Position numbers and translations under genes: made by a program. From assembly GCF_028372415.1 (NCBI RefSeq), contig NC_092878.1, positions 72,600,704 to 72,664,703 of the forward strand: a stretch of 64,000 nt of DNA, written 5' to 3'. Source of the stretch: Notamacropus eugenii (lineage: Eukaryota > Chordata > Mammalia > Diprotodontia > Macropodidae). Shown one piece after another: positions 37,975-49,234 of this stretch; the first letter of the stretch is position 1; every line of letters begins with the position of its first letter. The notes beneath the pieces are model-generated. The model saw only the letters and a list, made by a program, of their open reading frames with translations, was not told the origin of the DNA and searched no databases.

Positions 37975-38230
37975 AAGAGCTTTGTTGTTCAGTCTTCTCT
38001 GACTCCTCATAACCCCATTAGGGGTTTTCTTGGTAAATATACTGGAGTGGTTTGTCATTGTCTTCTCCAGCTCATTCTACAGATGAAGAAACTGACATAA
38101 ATAGGGTTAAGTGACTCGGACCAGGGTCACACATCTAACTGTCTGAGGCCAGATTTGAATTCAAGAAGACTCATTTTTCTGACTTAAGGCCCAGCACTCT
38201 GTCTGTTGCATCACGAAGCTGCCTTTCAGA
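37975..38230 (-). mobile_element. MAR1-type marsupial SINE, minus strand
   Basis: Very clear antisense copy: GACTCCTCATAACCCCATTA, TACTGGAGTGGTTTGTCATT, CTACAGATGAAGAAACTGAC, CAGGGTCACACATCTAACTG, TCTGAGGCCAGATTTGAATT. Confidence 0.85.
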
Positions 38231-38910
38231 CTAAGAACTACAAAAGGCCTTAACGACTACTTAGTCCAAATAAATTATTTTGCAAAATTATTACAATTTG
38301 GTTCAATACATTTATGAGACTCCTACTGTATGCAGAAAGTACTCAGGTTGGCCCTTGCAGAGAAGCCCTAGTAGATTAGTATTCTCATTGATGTCATTCC
38401 TTCTATTATAGATTTCACCCATGTCTGCCCGCTCTATGAAACTCAGACTCATTCCTTTCCATAAATTTGCCTTAGAAAGTCTACTTAATTTTGAGGCTTC
38501 CTTCAGCAATTGGGCATGTGGGTTATTCATCTATTGTTCCTCATTCTCCCTGGTTTTACATCACAGCACTTCTGCATTGCTCCTCCATTACCATGGCTGA
38601 TATTTTGCTTACATTCAGCATACTGGCATGCATGGTTAGAATCGCAAATGAATAAGACATGTTCCCTATTCTCATGGAGCTTATGGGCTAATAGGAGGTC
38701 AATAAAAAGTTTTCACAATTACAGAATGAAAAAGTGGATTGTTAGGAATTTGAAACTGCATTTGAAGCCTGCAAATTCTTCTTCATGGGATGTTGGGTTA
38801 TTTAATGTTTCTATATTTTAATTCCCTCATCTGTCAAATACAGGGATTTGACTATATGACCTCAAAGAGACCTTCCAGTATTTAGTATATGAATCTAAAA
38901 ATACAATACA
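38231..38910. mobile_element. Old SINE fragments among unassigned DNA
   Basis: 38285-38340 looks like the antisense start of a MIR ('catttatgagactcctactg'), 38660-38710 resembles the MIR central part (CATGGAGCTTATGGGCTAAT), and 38815-38905 is a plus-strand MIR 3' half (CCCTCATCTGTCAAATACAG). The rest is unassigned. Confidence 0.45.
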
Positions 38911-39715
38911 TGGTAGTATAAAAAGATGAAGAAATTCCGTAGTAACTGCTGATCTTTCAGATGAAGTCCTGTAATGGACTTGTGTGAACATGACCAGCCA
39001 ATCTCTGCAGATTGTTTGTTTTTCTGTATACACTATGCAATCTAATATTGACATATGCATCTTAATATTGAAATTGATGTCTAAATATCTGAAGCAATTT
39101 CCTTTGCTAAATCCAAATGATATAGACTAAACACTATATATACATACACACATATATGTGTGTACATGTGTGCATGCATATACATATATATGTATATATG
39201 TATACACACACACCTATATACATACACACATTCATATATATGGGCCCCAGAGAGCTAATCTTTGAGAAGTCATTTTAGTAAAGAAATCAGGGTTGAGTAG
39301 AAAAAAATCTTTGATTGGAGAAATCACTTTTAAAACTCTAAAACTGGTATTCCTAGCCACTGCATTACTTAAATAAAAAACACATTTCTGCTCTCTGAGT
39401 TCATTTACAATACAATTTAGAGTAGGATTTTCAGATAGATAGATGGATAGATAGACAGATACGTATATTTATCTATATACATACACATATACACACATAC
39501 ATATATGCACACACATGTACATATATACATATACCCATATGCATATATTATACAAATATATACATGCATAAACAGGCATATACACACATGTACACACATA
39601 TACATTCATGTGTATACATGCATATATGTACATATACATATATACATATGCATCCATACATACATATGCATACCCATATATATATACAAATATATACATA
39701 TACACACATGTATAG
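38911..39715. repeat. AT/CA-rich simple sequence clusters
   Basis: Impure ATAC/ACAT/TATG runs at 39135-39240 and 39432-39715 separated by unassigned DNA. Frames through the second cluster give tyrosine- and cysteine-rich low-complexity translations on both strands. Confidence 0.7.
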
Positions 39716-40430
39716 TGCCCTTTACAGTCTGTTGTGGAAATTGCTATGGCTGAAAGACAACTGTTTTCATGCCCTTTCCAAACATGGTTCTCACACATTT
39801 TAGATAATGTGTGAAATGCAAGAGGAGAAATTGTCTCACTCCTCAAAACGAACAAACAGAGCCTGACCACATGGTTTCTTCACTATAATTTGTATATTTC
39901 AAGATTGCCTTGTTAGGTGTTACTTTTAAACTGAACTTTTTTTCTGCTTCCCTTTTGACTCTGAGATTAGTTATACTTCAGGCAGTCATAATAACCCACC
40001 CCTCTATTCTGCAGAAAAATTCATGACAACGGGAGTGCTTTAATGAATCTCTCTGTTCCTGTTATTAATTAGTCTAATTCTAAAAGAAGAAGAGTTCTAG
40101 TCTAATAATATGATAGAGGGCCAGTTATTTTCATTACTAAAAAAAAAAAAAAATCTGAGCAAAACAACTTTTGATCAATGCAATAGGCCATTTTGACTCT
40201 AAGCAAAAGTTTGCAGGTTTCCTTACCCTTGTTATTTTTAGACCATAGTTTTGTTGCAGCTAGAGTTTGCCTAGATTTTAGCACTATTGGATCAAATTTC
40301 TCTTGCTAGTCTTGAGAAAAAAATGAAGGGTTGTGGACTATATGATAGTATATTTAGAACTCCCTGAAGGTCCAGACTGAAAGAGTGGATGCTGTTGATC
40401 TTTTAGTATCTAAGCTCCTAGGGCACAGAG
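39716..40430. other. Unassigned DNA
   Basis: No gene. The part 39895-40110 is complex and repeat-free; a poly-A run is at 40139-40153. Confidence 0.4.
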
Positions 40431-40446
40431 AAAGAATTCAACCTTG
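40431..40446. repeat. Target-site duplication of HAL1-4, left copy
   Basis: AAAGAATTCAACCTTG, identical to 43182-43197. Confidence 0.95.
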
Positions 40447-41119
40447 GGGGGCGCAGCCAAGATGGCAGAGTAGAAAGACGTACATACACATAGCTCCGAA
40501 CCCACAACCCATAGAATGGCTACAGGGAAGTAACTCACGGCGAATTCTGTACCCAGAGGCCACGGAACATTGGAGCAAGGGAGATTTCTGTTCTGGAGAG
40601 ACCTGCAAACCTCTCGCAAAAGGTCCTTTGTGCTGCAGACAAGGAGCCCAGCCCAGACTTGCCACGGCCATGGCACCGAGAGGTACAGATCTGAGCAGGC
40701 TTCAGGGACGGGATCTCTAGCGGCTGCACAAGACCCTCCACTCACAGGTGACAGGGGTCGGTGAGAGAGTCTCTTTGGTGGGTTGAGAGGGGAGTGGGGT
40801 GCCCCCATAACTCAGGCCCCCCCCGGAGGTAGAAGTTGAGAGGCGGCTGCAGACCGGGGCTCCCCAAGGGGGCAGGAGCCTGGATCCATTGTGGAAGGTC
40901 TGTGCATAAACCCCCTGAGGGAACTGAACCTGAGAGGCGGCCCTGCCCTGACCTGAGCACCTGAACTTAATCTCACCCTGAATAGCAGCCCTGCCCCCGC
41001 CCAAAGCCCTGAGGCTGGAAGCAGCATTTGAATCTCAGACCCCAAATGCTGGCTGGGATGATCAGGAGGCAAGGTGGGTGTGAGGAGAATACTCAGAGGT
41101 CAAGTCACTGGCTGGGAAA
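40447..41119 (+). promoter_or_regulatory. HAL1-4 5'UTR / internal promoter region
   Basis: GC-rich leader with many CpGs beginning with AGCCAAGATGGCAGAG. CAAGATGGC is the YY1 site that positions transcription at the start of human L1. In this copy the site sits about 9 bases from the start. The sequence differs from the leaders of HAL1-1, -2, -5 and -6 through most of its length, so it may have been captured separately. Confidence 0.6.
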
Positions 41120-42208
41120 ATGCCCAGAAAAGGGAAAAGAAATAAGACTATAGAAGGTTACTTTCTTGGTGAAGAAGCATTTCCTCCCTTCCTTTCTGAT
41201 GAGGAAGAACAATGCTTACCATCAGGCAAAGACACAGAAGTCAAGGCTTCTGTGTCCCAGCCCACGCAATGGGCTCAGGCCATGGAAGAGCTCAAAAAGA
41301 ATTTTGAAAATCAAGTTAGAGAGGTAGAGGAAAAGCTGGGAAGAGAAATGAGAAACATGAAGTCAAAGCATGAACAGCGGATCAGCTCCCTGCTAAAGGA
41401 GACCCAAAAAAATGTTGACAAAAATAACACCTTGAAAACTAGCCTAACTCAATTGGCAAAAGAGGTTGAAAAAGCCAATGAGGAGAAGAATGCTTTCAAA
41501 AGCAGAATTAGCCAAATGGAAAAGGAGATTCAAAAGCTCACTGAAGAAAATAGTTCTTTCAAAATTAGAATGGCACAGATGGAGGCTAAGGACTTTATGA
41601 GAAAGCAAGAAATCACAGAACAAAGCCAGAAGAATGGAAAAATGGAAGATAATGTGAAATATCTCATTGGAAAAACAACTGACCTGGAAAATAGATCCAG
41701 GAGAGACAATTTAAAAATTATGGGACTACCTGAAAGCCATGATCAAAAGAAGAGCCTAGACATCATCTTTCATGAAATTATCAAGGAAAACTGTCCTGAT
41801 ATTCTAGAACCAGAGGGCAAAATAAATATTCAAAGAATCCACAGAACACTGCCTGAAAGAGATCCAAAAAGAGAAACTCCTAGGAACACTGTGGCCAAAT
41901 TCCAGAGTTCCCAGGTCAAGGAGAAAATATTGCAAGCAGCTAGAAAGAAACAATTCAAGTATTGTGGAAATACAATCAGGATAACATAAGATCTAGCAGC
42001 CTCTACATTAAGGGATCGAAGGGCATGGAATAGGATATTCCAGAAGTCAAAGGAACTAGGACTAAAGCCAAGAATCACCTACCCAGCAAAACTGAGTATA
42101 ATACTTCAGGGGAAAAATTGGTCTTTCAATGAAATAGAGGATTTTCAAGCATTCTTGATGAAAAGACCAGAGCTGAAAAGAAAGTTTGACTTTCAAACAC
42201 AAGAATGA
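41120..42208 (+). pseudogene. HAL1-4 ORF1 protein, two nonsense changes, no frameshift
   Basis: The 289-residue open frame starts at 41120 (MPRKGKRNKTIEGYFLGEE) and ends at TAA 41987-41989; the frame stays open on to TGA 42206-42208, 363 codons in all. Basic N-terminus, then coiled coil at about residues 55-190 (REVEEKLGREM, ISQMEKEIQKLTEE), RNA-binding domain from about 190 (RRDNLKIMGLPESHD, then INIQRIHRTLPERD), and C-terminal domain (VKEKILQAARKKQFKYCG, then ITYPAKLSIILQ past the stop). HAL1-5 reads CAA where this copy has TAA, and TCA where it has TGA. ORF1p coats element RNA; here the first stop would remove most of the C-terminal domain. Confidence 0.9.
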
Positions 42209-43181
42209 AGAGAACCATGAAAAGGTGAACAGCAAAAAGAAGTCATAAGGGACTTACTAAAGTTGAACTGTTTACATTCCTACACGGAAAGACAATATTT
42301 ATAACTCTTGAAACATGTCAGTATCTGGATACTAGGTGGGATTACACAGACACACACATGCACACACGCACACATACATAGAGACAGAGTGCACAGAGTG
42401 AAATGAAGAGGATGGGAGCATATCTTAAAAAAATGAAATCAAGCAGTGAGAGAGAAATATATTGGGAAGAGAAAGGGAGAAATGGAATGGAGCAAATTAT
42501 CTCTCATAAAAGAGGCAAGCAAAACACTCATTAGTGGAGGGATAAAGAGGGAAGGTGAGAGAAAAACATGAAGTCTACTCTCATCACATTCCACTAAAGG
42601 AAAGAATAAAATGCACACTCATTTTGGTAGGAAAACCTATCTCACAATACAGGAAAGTGGGGGATAAGGGGACAAGCAGGGTAGGGGCATGATAGAAGGG
42701 AGGTCATGGGAAGGAGAGTGCTATTCGAGGTCATCGCTCATGGGGAGGGATAGGATCAAAAGAGAATAGAAGTAATGGGGGACAGGATAGGATGGAGGGA
42801 AATATAGTTAGTCCTATACAACACAACTATTATGGAAGTCATTTGTAGAACTACACAGATTTGGCCTATATTGAATTGCTTGCCTTCCAAAGGGAGGAAC
42901 TCAAAGTGTTAGGATCAACTGTCGAGTAATGTTCTTGCCACTAGGAAATAAGAAATACAGGTAAAGGGGTATAGAAAGCTATCTGGCTCTACAGCACAAA
43001 AGAGAAGATGGAGACAAGGGCAGAGAGGGATGATAGAAGAGAGAGCAGATTGGTCATAGGGGCAATTAGAATGCTTGGTGTTTGGGCGGGGGAGGGGAAA
43101 AAAGGGGAGAAAATTTGTAACCCAAAATTTTGTGAAAATGAATGTTAAAAGTTAAATAAATAAATTTAATTAAAAAAAAAA
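42209..43181 (+). other. HAL1-4 3'UTR with L1-like 3' end
   Basis: Starts with a degenerate CA repeat, continues with long G/A-rich segments (G-runs at 42658-42720 and 43086-43110), and ends with AAATTTGTAACCCAAAATTT, GAATGTTAAAAGTTAAA and poly-A. The last ~70 bases resemble the end of L1 copies here. Confidence 0.75.
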
Positions 43182-43197
43182 AAAGAATTCAACCTTG

Positions 43198-43639
43198 ATG
43201 AATTTTAGATTCGACCCAGTCTTCTAGTTTGTCAAGATCTTTTTAGGTATTCACTCTGTCCTCCAAAATGTGTTAGCTGTCCATTTATGTTTTGTGGTCT
43301 CCATAAATCTGATTATTCAAACTTTGTTCAAATCTTGATAAAAATGTTACAATACCTTGATTGTTTACCAGATCCCTGTATCATTTCAAAAGAGCTCTTA
43401 TTTTTAAAACATATTCAATCAGCTTTCAAACGAGAGGATTAGGACAAGGACAGGACCTTTTATTTAATTCCTATAGATATCACTCTGATGAAGAAACATT
43501 CTTTCACACTGCAAACCAAGCATTCTCTTCCATTTAAAGGCTCAGAGAATTGCCTAGATCAGGTGGTCTCAAATTAGAGGATGTAGGTAAATCCAACATA
43601 CAGCTTTTCTATGGCCCTTACGGTAAGAATGTCTTTTTT
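43198..43639. other. Unassigned DNA
   Basis: No gene or clear repeat family. AT-rich. Confidence 0.4.
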
Positions 43640-43815
43640 TTAACATTTTTTTTCTTGGATTTGGCAGTTTGCAAACATTTGACCAATAGAATTGTGAGAC
43701 TGGGATTTGCCTGCGGTCATGTAACCAATAAAGGTCAAAAGGAGGACTGGCACTCAGGTTTTCTGAACTTTTCATCTGGTTTCCCATATACCATGCCATT
43801 CTGTCTTTTCCAGTT
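43640..43815 (-). mobile_element. MIR-type SINE, minus strand, diverged
   Basis: GGGATTTGCCTGCGGTCATG, ACTGGCACTCAGGTTTTCTG: an antisense MIR order. Confidence 0.5.
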
Positions 43816-43879
43816 AACAAAAAAGCATTTATTAAGAAAGTACTATTTTCTAGCTACCACAATAGGTGTTGGGGAGTGA

Positions 43880-44045
43880 AACAATACTCCAATTGTAGGC
43901 CAACTAGGGCATGATACTGTAGAATTATTATGTCCATTAGATTAAATATTCCTTGAGGGTGCAGGCTTTTTTTTGCCTCATTTTGTATCCTCAGAATGTA
44001 GCATCATGCCTGGCATAGAGTAGGTAATTAATATTGATTGATTAA
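43880..44045 (+). mobile_element. L2 3' end, plus strand
   Basis: TTCCTTGAGGGTGCAGGCTT, then CATGCCTGGCATAGAGTAGG and ATTGATTGATTAACTG, matching the L2 3' end. Confidence 0.75.
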
Positions 44046-44284
44046 CTGATGTCCTGAGCTAGGGTCTATACTAGAACCCTGAAATCTCTTGCTGATTCAT
44101 CTCATAAATGTAAGACACCTTAATATATGAAATTATGACCAAAAGGTCCTGTACACTATGCAAATATTACATTAGAATACTCTGCATGTTCTTCACATCT
44201 CATGTTTCTTTCTCAGTTAATTAAATAAAAGGTTATAAACTTTAGGGAATGCAGGTGAAAGTGCCCAAACAAAACATTTTCTTT
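44046..44284. other. Unassigned DNA
   Basis: No gene or repeat recognised. Confidence 0.35.
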
Positions 44285-45065
44285 AAAATTTAATTTTTAT
44301 ATTTATCTCAATTTGACATACACCAAAATTTTTAACATTCTTTTAAATAAAGTTTGAGTTTTAAATTTGTTCCCTCCCTCTCCTACCCGTTCATTTGAAA
44401 AGGCAAACAATTTGACATAGATTATACATTTGTACTCATGCAAAACATTTCCATATTAACCATGTTGCAAAAGAAAACACAGGTCAAAAAACCAGAATAA
44501 GAAATAAAATTTTGAAAAGCTTGTTTCATTCTGTATTCAAATATCATTGGTTTTTCTCTAGTATCTTTTCCTTATAAGTCCTTAGGAATTGTTTTGGATC
44601 AGTATATTGTTGAGAATAGTTAAGTCATTCACAGCTGATTATCATACAATTTTGATGTTACTGTGAAGTGTTCTCCTGATTTTCCTCATTTCACCTTGCA
44701 TCAGTCCATGTAACTATTGCAAGGCTTTTCTGAAAGCATCTTACTTGTCATTTCTTACAGCCAAATAGTATCCCATCTCAACCATGTGCTACAACTTGTT
44801 CAGCCATTTCCCAAATGATGAGTATCCCCTCCATTTCCAATACTTTGACACCACAAAAAAACAAACAAACAAACAAACAAAAAAAACCTGCTATAGGTTT
44901 ATTTGTACATATAGTTCCATTTCCTGTTTCTTTGATCTCTTTGGGGTACAGAGCTAATAGTAATAGTTCTTCATCAATGGGTATGCACAGTATTATATTC
45001 CTTTGGGCATAGTTTCAAATTGCTCTCCAGAAAGTGTGGATCAGCTCACAACTTCAATTTAAACC
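44285..45065 (-). mobile_element. L1 3' fragment, minus strand
   Basis: Antisense L1 3'UTR and ORF2 tail: T-rich end at 44285, CTCCTGATTTTCCTCATTTC, CTTGTTCAGCCATTTCCC, TTTCAAATTGCTCTCCAG, a block also present at 54871-54895 and 52600-52800. It is truncated at about 45065. A (CAAA)n run lies at 44855-44886. Confidence 0.75.
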
Positions 45066-45169
45066 TTTAATTTTGTTTGAAACCTTTATAACTTCTAATC
45101 CTAAAGATGATATCCACCATCTGAAGCTCCACTACTAATTTCCTATAATTTCTGGTTTTTTATTCTTAT
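45066..45169. other. Unassigned short spacer
   Basis: Nothing recognised. Confidence 0.3.
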
Positions 45170-45385
45170 TTACTGTTTCTAATATAATGCTTTGTAATCA
45201 CATTTTTCTCAGAATGTCCCTTTGAAATGAGTGAAAATCAAATGTTCTTATCTCCATTTTACAGAAGGCATAGAGATATTTAAAGACATTTTTAGTATCA
45301 CAAAGTAAGTGTGTGGCAGAATTTTTGTGCTCATTCCTATGTGTCTCACTGACTCCTAGTTGGACAGGGAAGAAGACTAACATTC
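45170..45385 (-). mobile_element. MIR-type SINE, minus strand
   Basis: CTTATCTCCATTTTACAGAA, TAGTATCACAAAGTAAGTG, GTGTCTCACTGACTCCTAG in antisense order. Confidence 0.65.
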
Positions 45386-45769
45386 AATAATTTTGGATTC
45401 CTATCAAAAATTCCAGCCTGTTCTATTCCCTAGATGATAAGAAGTTTTATAGCCTTTCTTTATACTCTTGGCTCTCCACAATCCTCCCTTTTTGTTGGTC
45501 TGTGTCCACAATTAGTTGATAAAGCATCTGGTTTTTATTTCTAATGGTTTGTCAGTTACCATTCACTGTCAGGTAAAGGGAAGCCATGAATCAGTATCTG
45601 CAAAAATATTAAGGAAGGTGATGGCTTGTATGTCTTCCCATTTATGTCATTTTAATCATCATAAAAAGTCATTTCTGAAGCATCATCTTTTTTTAACCCA
45701 ACCAATGATTTCATCTGTGTAGGAATCTCCTGGTGAGAAGTTTTCTCTCTAAAGGTAGATAAGCAACTT
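45386..45769. other. Unassigned DNA
   Basis: No gene or repeat family recognised. Confidence 0.35.
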
Positions 45770-45930
45770 TTCTGTAGCTTAGAACCTTAGGGCATTTGTC
45801 AGGACACTTAGAGGTTAAGTGATTTTATTTTTCAATCAGAGGGACAATGTGTGTCAGGGGAAGGATTTTACCCAGGTTTTTCTGACTCTAAGGTCTTTAC
45901 CCACTATAACTAACACTGCCTTTTCCTGTG
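45770..45930 (-). mobile_element. MIR-type SINE, minus strand, diverged
   Basis: TTAGAGGTTAAGTGATTTTA, then GGAAGGATTTTACCCAGG and CTGACTCTAAGGTCTTTACC. Confidence 0.55.
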
Positions 45931-46895
45931 AAGAACAAAAGAAGGTAATAAATGCTATACTGAGAGAGATACTTGCTCTATTAGATTAGAATTATGTTTC
46001 ACCCAGTGATAATCTAAGAGAGGCAATTGAAATCTATCAGCCTCAAATGTTGCGATGGAGTATTAACATTAACTATTCTCCTACATCTCTGAAAAATCCA
46101 TGACTCTCTTCCTCCCTGTGCTACTGCTACCTCACCAATATAGATTATCCTAAGGTTATTATATTAAAAACTTTCTCGGGAGTGGAGCCAAGATGGCTGA
46201 GTAGAAAGACACACATATGCAGAGTTTCCCCACACAGCCCATAAAATTCCTGTAGAGGGACTCTCAACAAATTTTGGAGCAGCAGAAGTGGAGAACAACA
46301 GAGTGGAGGAGATTTCCAGTGCAGGGTGAGCTGAAAGACCCACAGGAAATGTCAGTTGCAGCCCAGCTCAGCCCTGGCCATGTGGCTCAAGGCTCATGAA
46401 CAGCCCTCCAGGGCGGAATCTCCAGTTGTGGAATCCCCAGTCGCAGCAGCAGGGTGTCCACAGATCCCTCAACCCTCAGGCACCAAAGGTCAGTGAAGGG
46501 GGTTTTTCAGCTGGCCAGCAAGGGAGAAAGGCCTTCACATCAGGCAGGCAGCAGGAAATTTCATGGCAGCCCCTACAGCAGCCTGAGAACATTGCTGGAT
46601 TGTAAAAACACCTGAGGGCACTGAGGGAGCTGGTCTTTGTCTCAAACTGAATGGTGGCTCTGCTCCCACAGCTTGACTGAATCTCACCCCCCGCCAGTGC
46701 TAGCTTGGAGGAACTGGAGGTCAGGTGCCTGTGGAGAGGAAATGTTGCTAAGATTCTGGGCACAAAAATCCTTCCATGCACCCAGACCAGTACACACTTG
46801 ACTGTGCCACCTTGGAGGAACTGATATTTTACAGGTCTCCAGAGTATACCTTACTCTTGACAAAGGACCCAAAAGTCAAATAACTGGTTGGGAAA

Positions 46896-48009
46896 AATAC
46901 CCTAAAAAAAGGAGAAAAAAATAAGACTATAGAAGGTTACTTTCTTGGTGAACAGATATCTCTTCCCATCCTTTCAGATGAGAAAGAACAATGCTTACCA
47001 TCAGGGAAAGACATAAAAGTCAAGGCTTCTGTATCCCAAATATACAAAATAAATATTCAGTGGTCTCAGGCCATGGAAGAGCTCAAAAAAGATTTTGAAA
47101 ATCAAATTACAGAGGTGGAAAAAAACTGGGAAGAGAAATGAGAGAGATGCAAGAAAATCATGAAAAGTAAATCAAAATCTTTCTAAAGGAGACCCAAAAA
47201 ATACTGAAGAAAATAACACCTTTAAATATAGGTGAACTCAAATGGCAAAAGAGGTTCAAAAAGCGAATGAGGAGAAAAATGCTTTAAAAAGCAGAATTAG
47301 CCAAATGGAAAAGGAGGTTCAAAAGCTCACTGAAGGAAACAGTCCTTTAAAAATTAGAAAGGAACAGATGGAGGCTAATGAATTTATGAGAAACCAAGAA
47401 ATCACAAAACAAAACCAAACGAATGAAAAAATGGAAGATAATGTGAAATATCTCATTGGAAAAACAACTGACCTGGAAAACAGATCCAGGAGAGACAATT
47501 TAAAAATTATGGGCCTACCTGAAAGCCATGATCAAAAAAAGAGCCTAGACATCATCTTTCATGAAATTATCAAGGAAAACTGTCCTGATATTATAGAACC
47601 AGAGGGCAAAATAAGTATTCAAGGAATCCACTGATCACCACCTGAAAGAGCCCCAAAAAGAGAAACTCCTGGGAACATTGTGGCAAAATTCCAGAGTTCC
47701 CAGGTCAAGGAGAAAATATTGCAAGCAGCTAGAAAGAAACAATTCAAGTACTGTGGAAGTACAGTCAGGATAACACAAGATCTAGCAGCTTCAACATTAA
47801 GGGATTGAAGGGTGTGGAATATGATATTCTAGAAGTCAAAGGAACTAGGACTAAAACCAAGAATCACCTACCCAGCAAAACTGAGTATAATACTTCAGAG
47901 GAAAAAATGGTCTTTCAATGAAATTGGGGACTTTCAAGTATTTTTGATGAAAAGACCAGAGCTGAAAAGAAAATTTGACCTTCAAACACAAGAATCAAGA
48001 GAAGCGTAA
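46896..48009 (+). pseudogene. HAL1-5 ORF1, broken
   Basis: The usual start context has ATA in place of ATG near 46896. Frameshifts lie in the first coiled-coil part. A 130-residue open piece at 47242-47634 covers the coil (MAKEVQKANEEKNALKSRIS) and the RNA-binding domain (RRDNLKIMGLPESHD, PDIIEPEGKISIQGIH), ending in TGA. The C-terminal domain stays largely in frame after that, with the normal end GAAGCGTAA at about 48009. Compared with HAL1-4 it differs at many sites but keeps the Q and S codons that are stops there. Confidence 0.85.
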
Positions 48010-48131
48010 AAGGGTAAACAGCAAAGAGAAATCATAAGGGACTTACTAAAGCTGAACTGTTTACATTCCTACAAGGAAAGAAATATTTGTAACTCTTGAA
48101 ACTTTTTTTAGTATCTCAGTAGTTGGTGGGA

Positions 48132-48175
48132 TTACACACATACACACAGACACAGATACAGACACAGACACAGCC

Positions 48176-48250
<75 letters not shown>

Positions 48251-48298
48251 CAGAGACAGAGACAGAGACAGAGACAGAGACAGAGAGACAGAGAAAAA
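48132..48298. repeat. (ACAG)n(GA)n(GACAGA)n microsatellite, ~160 bp
   Basis: Mixed ACACAG units, then about 68 bp of GA, then GACAGA units, directly past ORF1 of HAL1-5. Confidence 0.95.
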
Positions 48299-49234
48299 GA
48301 GAGCACAGGGTGAATTGAATAGGATGGGATCATATCTTAAAAAAATGAAATTAGGCTGTGAGGGAAAAATATATTGGGTGGAGAAAGGGAGAAATGGAAT
48401 GGGACAAATTATCTCTCATGAAAGAGGCAAGTAAAAGACTTTTCAGTGAAGAGAAAAAGAGGGGAGGTGAGAGAAAAAACATGAAGCTTACTCTCATCAC
48501 ATTCGACTAAAGGAAGGAATAAAATACACACTCATTTTGGTATGAAAACCTATCTTACAATACAGGAAAGTGGGGGAGAAGGGGATAAGCAGGGTGGGGG
48601 GCAGGATGGAAGGGAGGGCAGTGGGAAGAGGGGGCAATTTGAAGTCAACACTCTTGGGAAGGGACAGGATCAAAAGAGAGAATAGAAGCAATGGGGGGCA
48701 GGATAGGATGGAGGGAATTATAATTAGTCATACACAAAACAACTATTATGTAAATCATTTGCAAAACTACACAGATATGGCCTATATTGAATTGCTTGCC
48801 TTCCCAAAGGAAATGGATGGGGAGGGAGGGATGGGGAGAAGTCGGAACTCAAAGTTTTAGGAACAACTGTTGAGTATTGTTCTTGCAACTAGGAAATAGA
48901 AACACAGATAATGGTGTATACAAAGTTATCTGGCCCTACAGGACAAAAGAGAAGATGGGGATAAGGGAAGGGAGGGATGTTAGAAAACAGGGCAGATTGG
49001 TGATAGGGGCAATTAGAATGCTTGGTGTTTTGGGGTAGGGGGAGAAGAGAAATGGGGAGAAAATTTGGAACCCAAAATTTGGTGGACATGAATGTTGAAA
49101 AGTTAAATTGATTAATTAATCAAAAAAAAAACCATTCTGTTCTATCTTCCCTCTTGCTCCATCTTCTCTTGGAGTCCCTTTCCTGAAAACTCTGAGATTA
49201 ATGTCTTTAGCTCCAACATCTTATAGTAATTTTT

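Larger units (their letters stand above)
40447..43181 (+). mobile_element. HAL1-4 half-L1 retrotransposon, plus strand, full length and youngest
   Basis: Bounded by perfect 16-bp target duplications and ends in a 13-bp poly-A. Starts GGGGGGCGCAGCCAAGATGG. Order: GC-rich 5'UTR (40447-41119), ORF1 (41120-42208 with two stops), a degenerate CA microsatellite (~42343-42376), a polypurine 3'UTR, and the L1-like 3' end. No ORF2. Least decayed copy: its ORF1 has no frameshift and its 5'UTR keeps CpGs, unlike the surroundings. Confidence 0.95.
46178..49131 (+). mobile_element. HAL1-5 half-L1 retrotransposon, plus strand, full length
   Basis: Starts GGGAGTGGAGCCAAGATGGC and ends at poly-A 49122-49131. 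Order: 5'UTR (46178-46895), ORF1 (46896-48009), microsatellite (48132-48295), G-rich 3'UTR, L1-like 3' end. Possible imperfect target duplication (AAAAACTTTCT at 46166 versus AAAAACCATTCT at 49126). No ORF2. Confidence 0.9.

Noticed and set aside
39417-39870. 133-residue minus-strand frame rich in Y, C, V and M
   Set aside because: A translation of ATAC/ACAT simple sequence. The clustered cysteines come from the repeat.
40385-40720. 111-residue open frame crossing the HAL1-4 left boundary
   Set aside because: It starts in flanking DNA, crosses the target duplication and enters the 5'UTR; the opposite strand also has open frames because the region is GC-rich.
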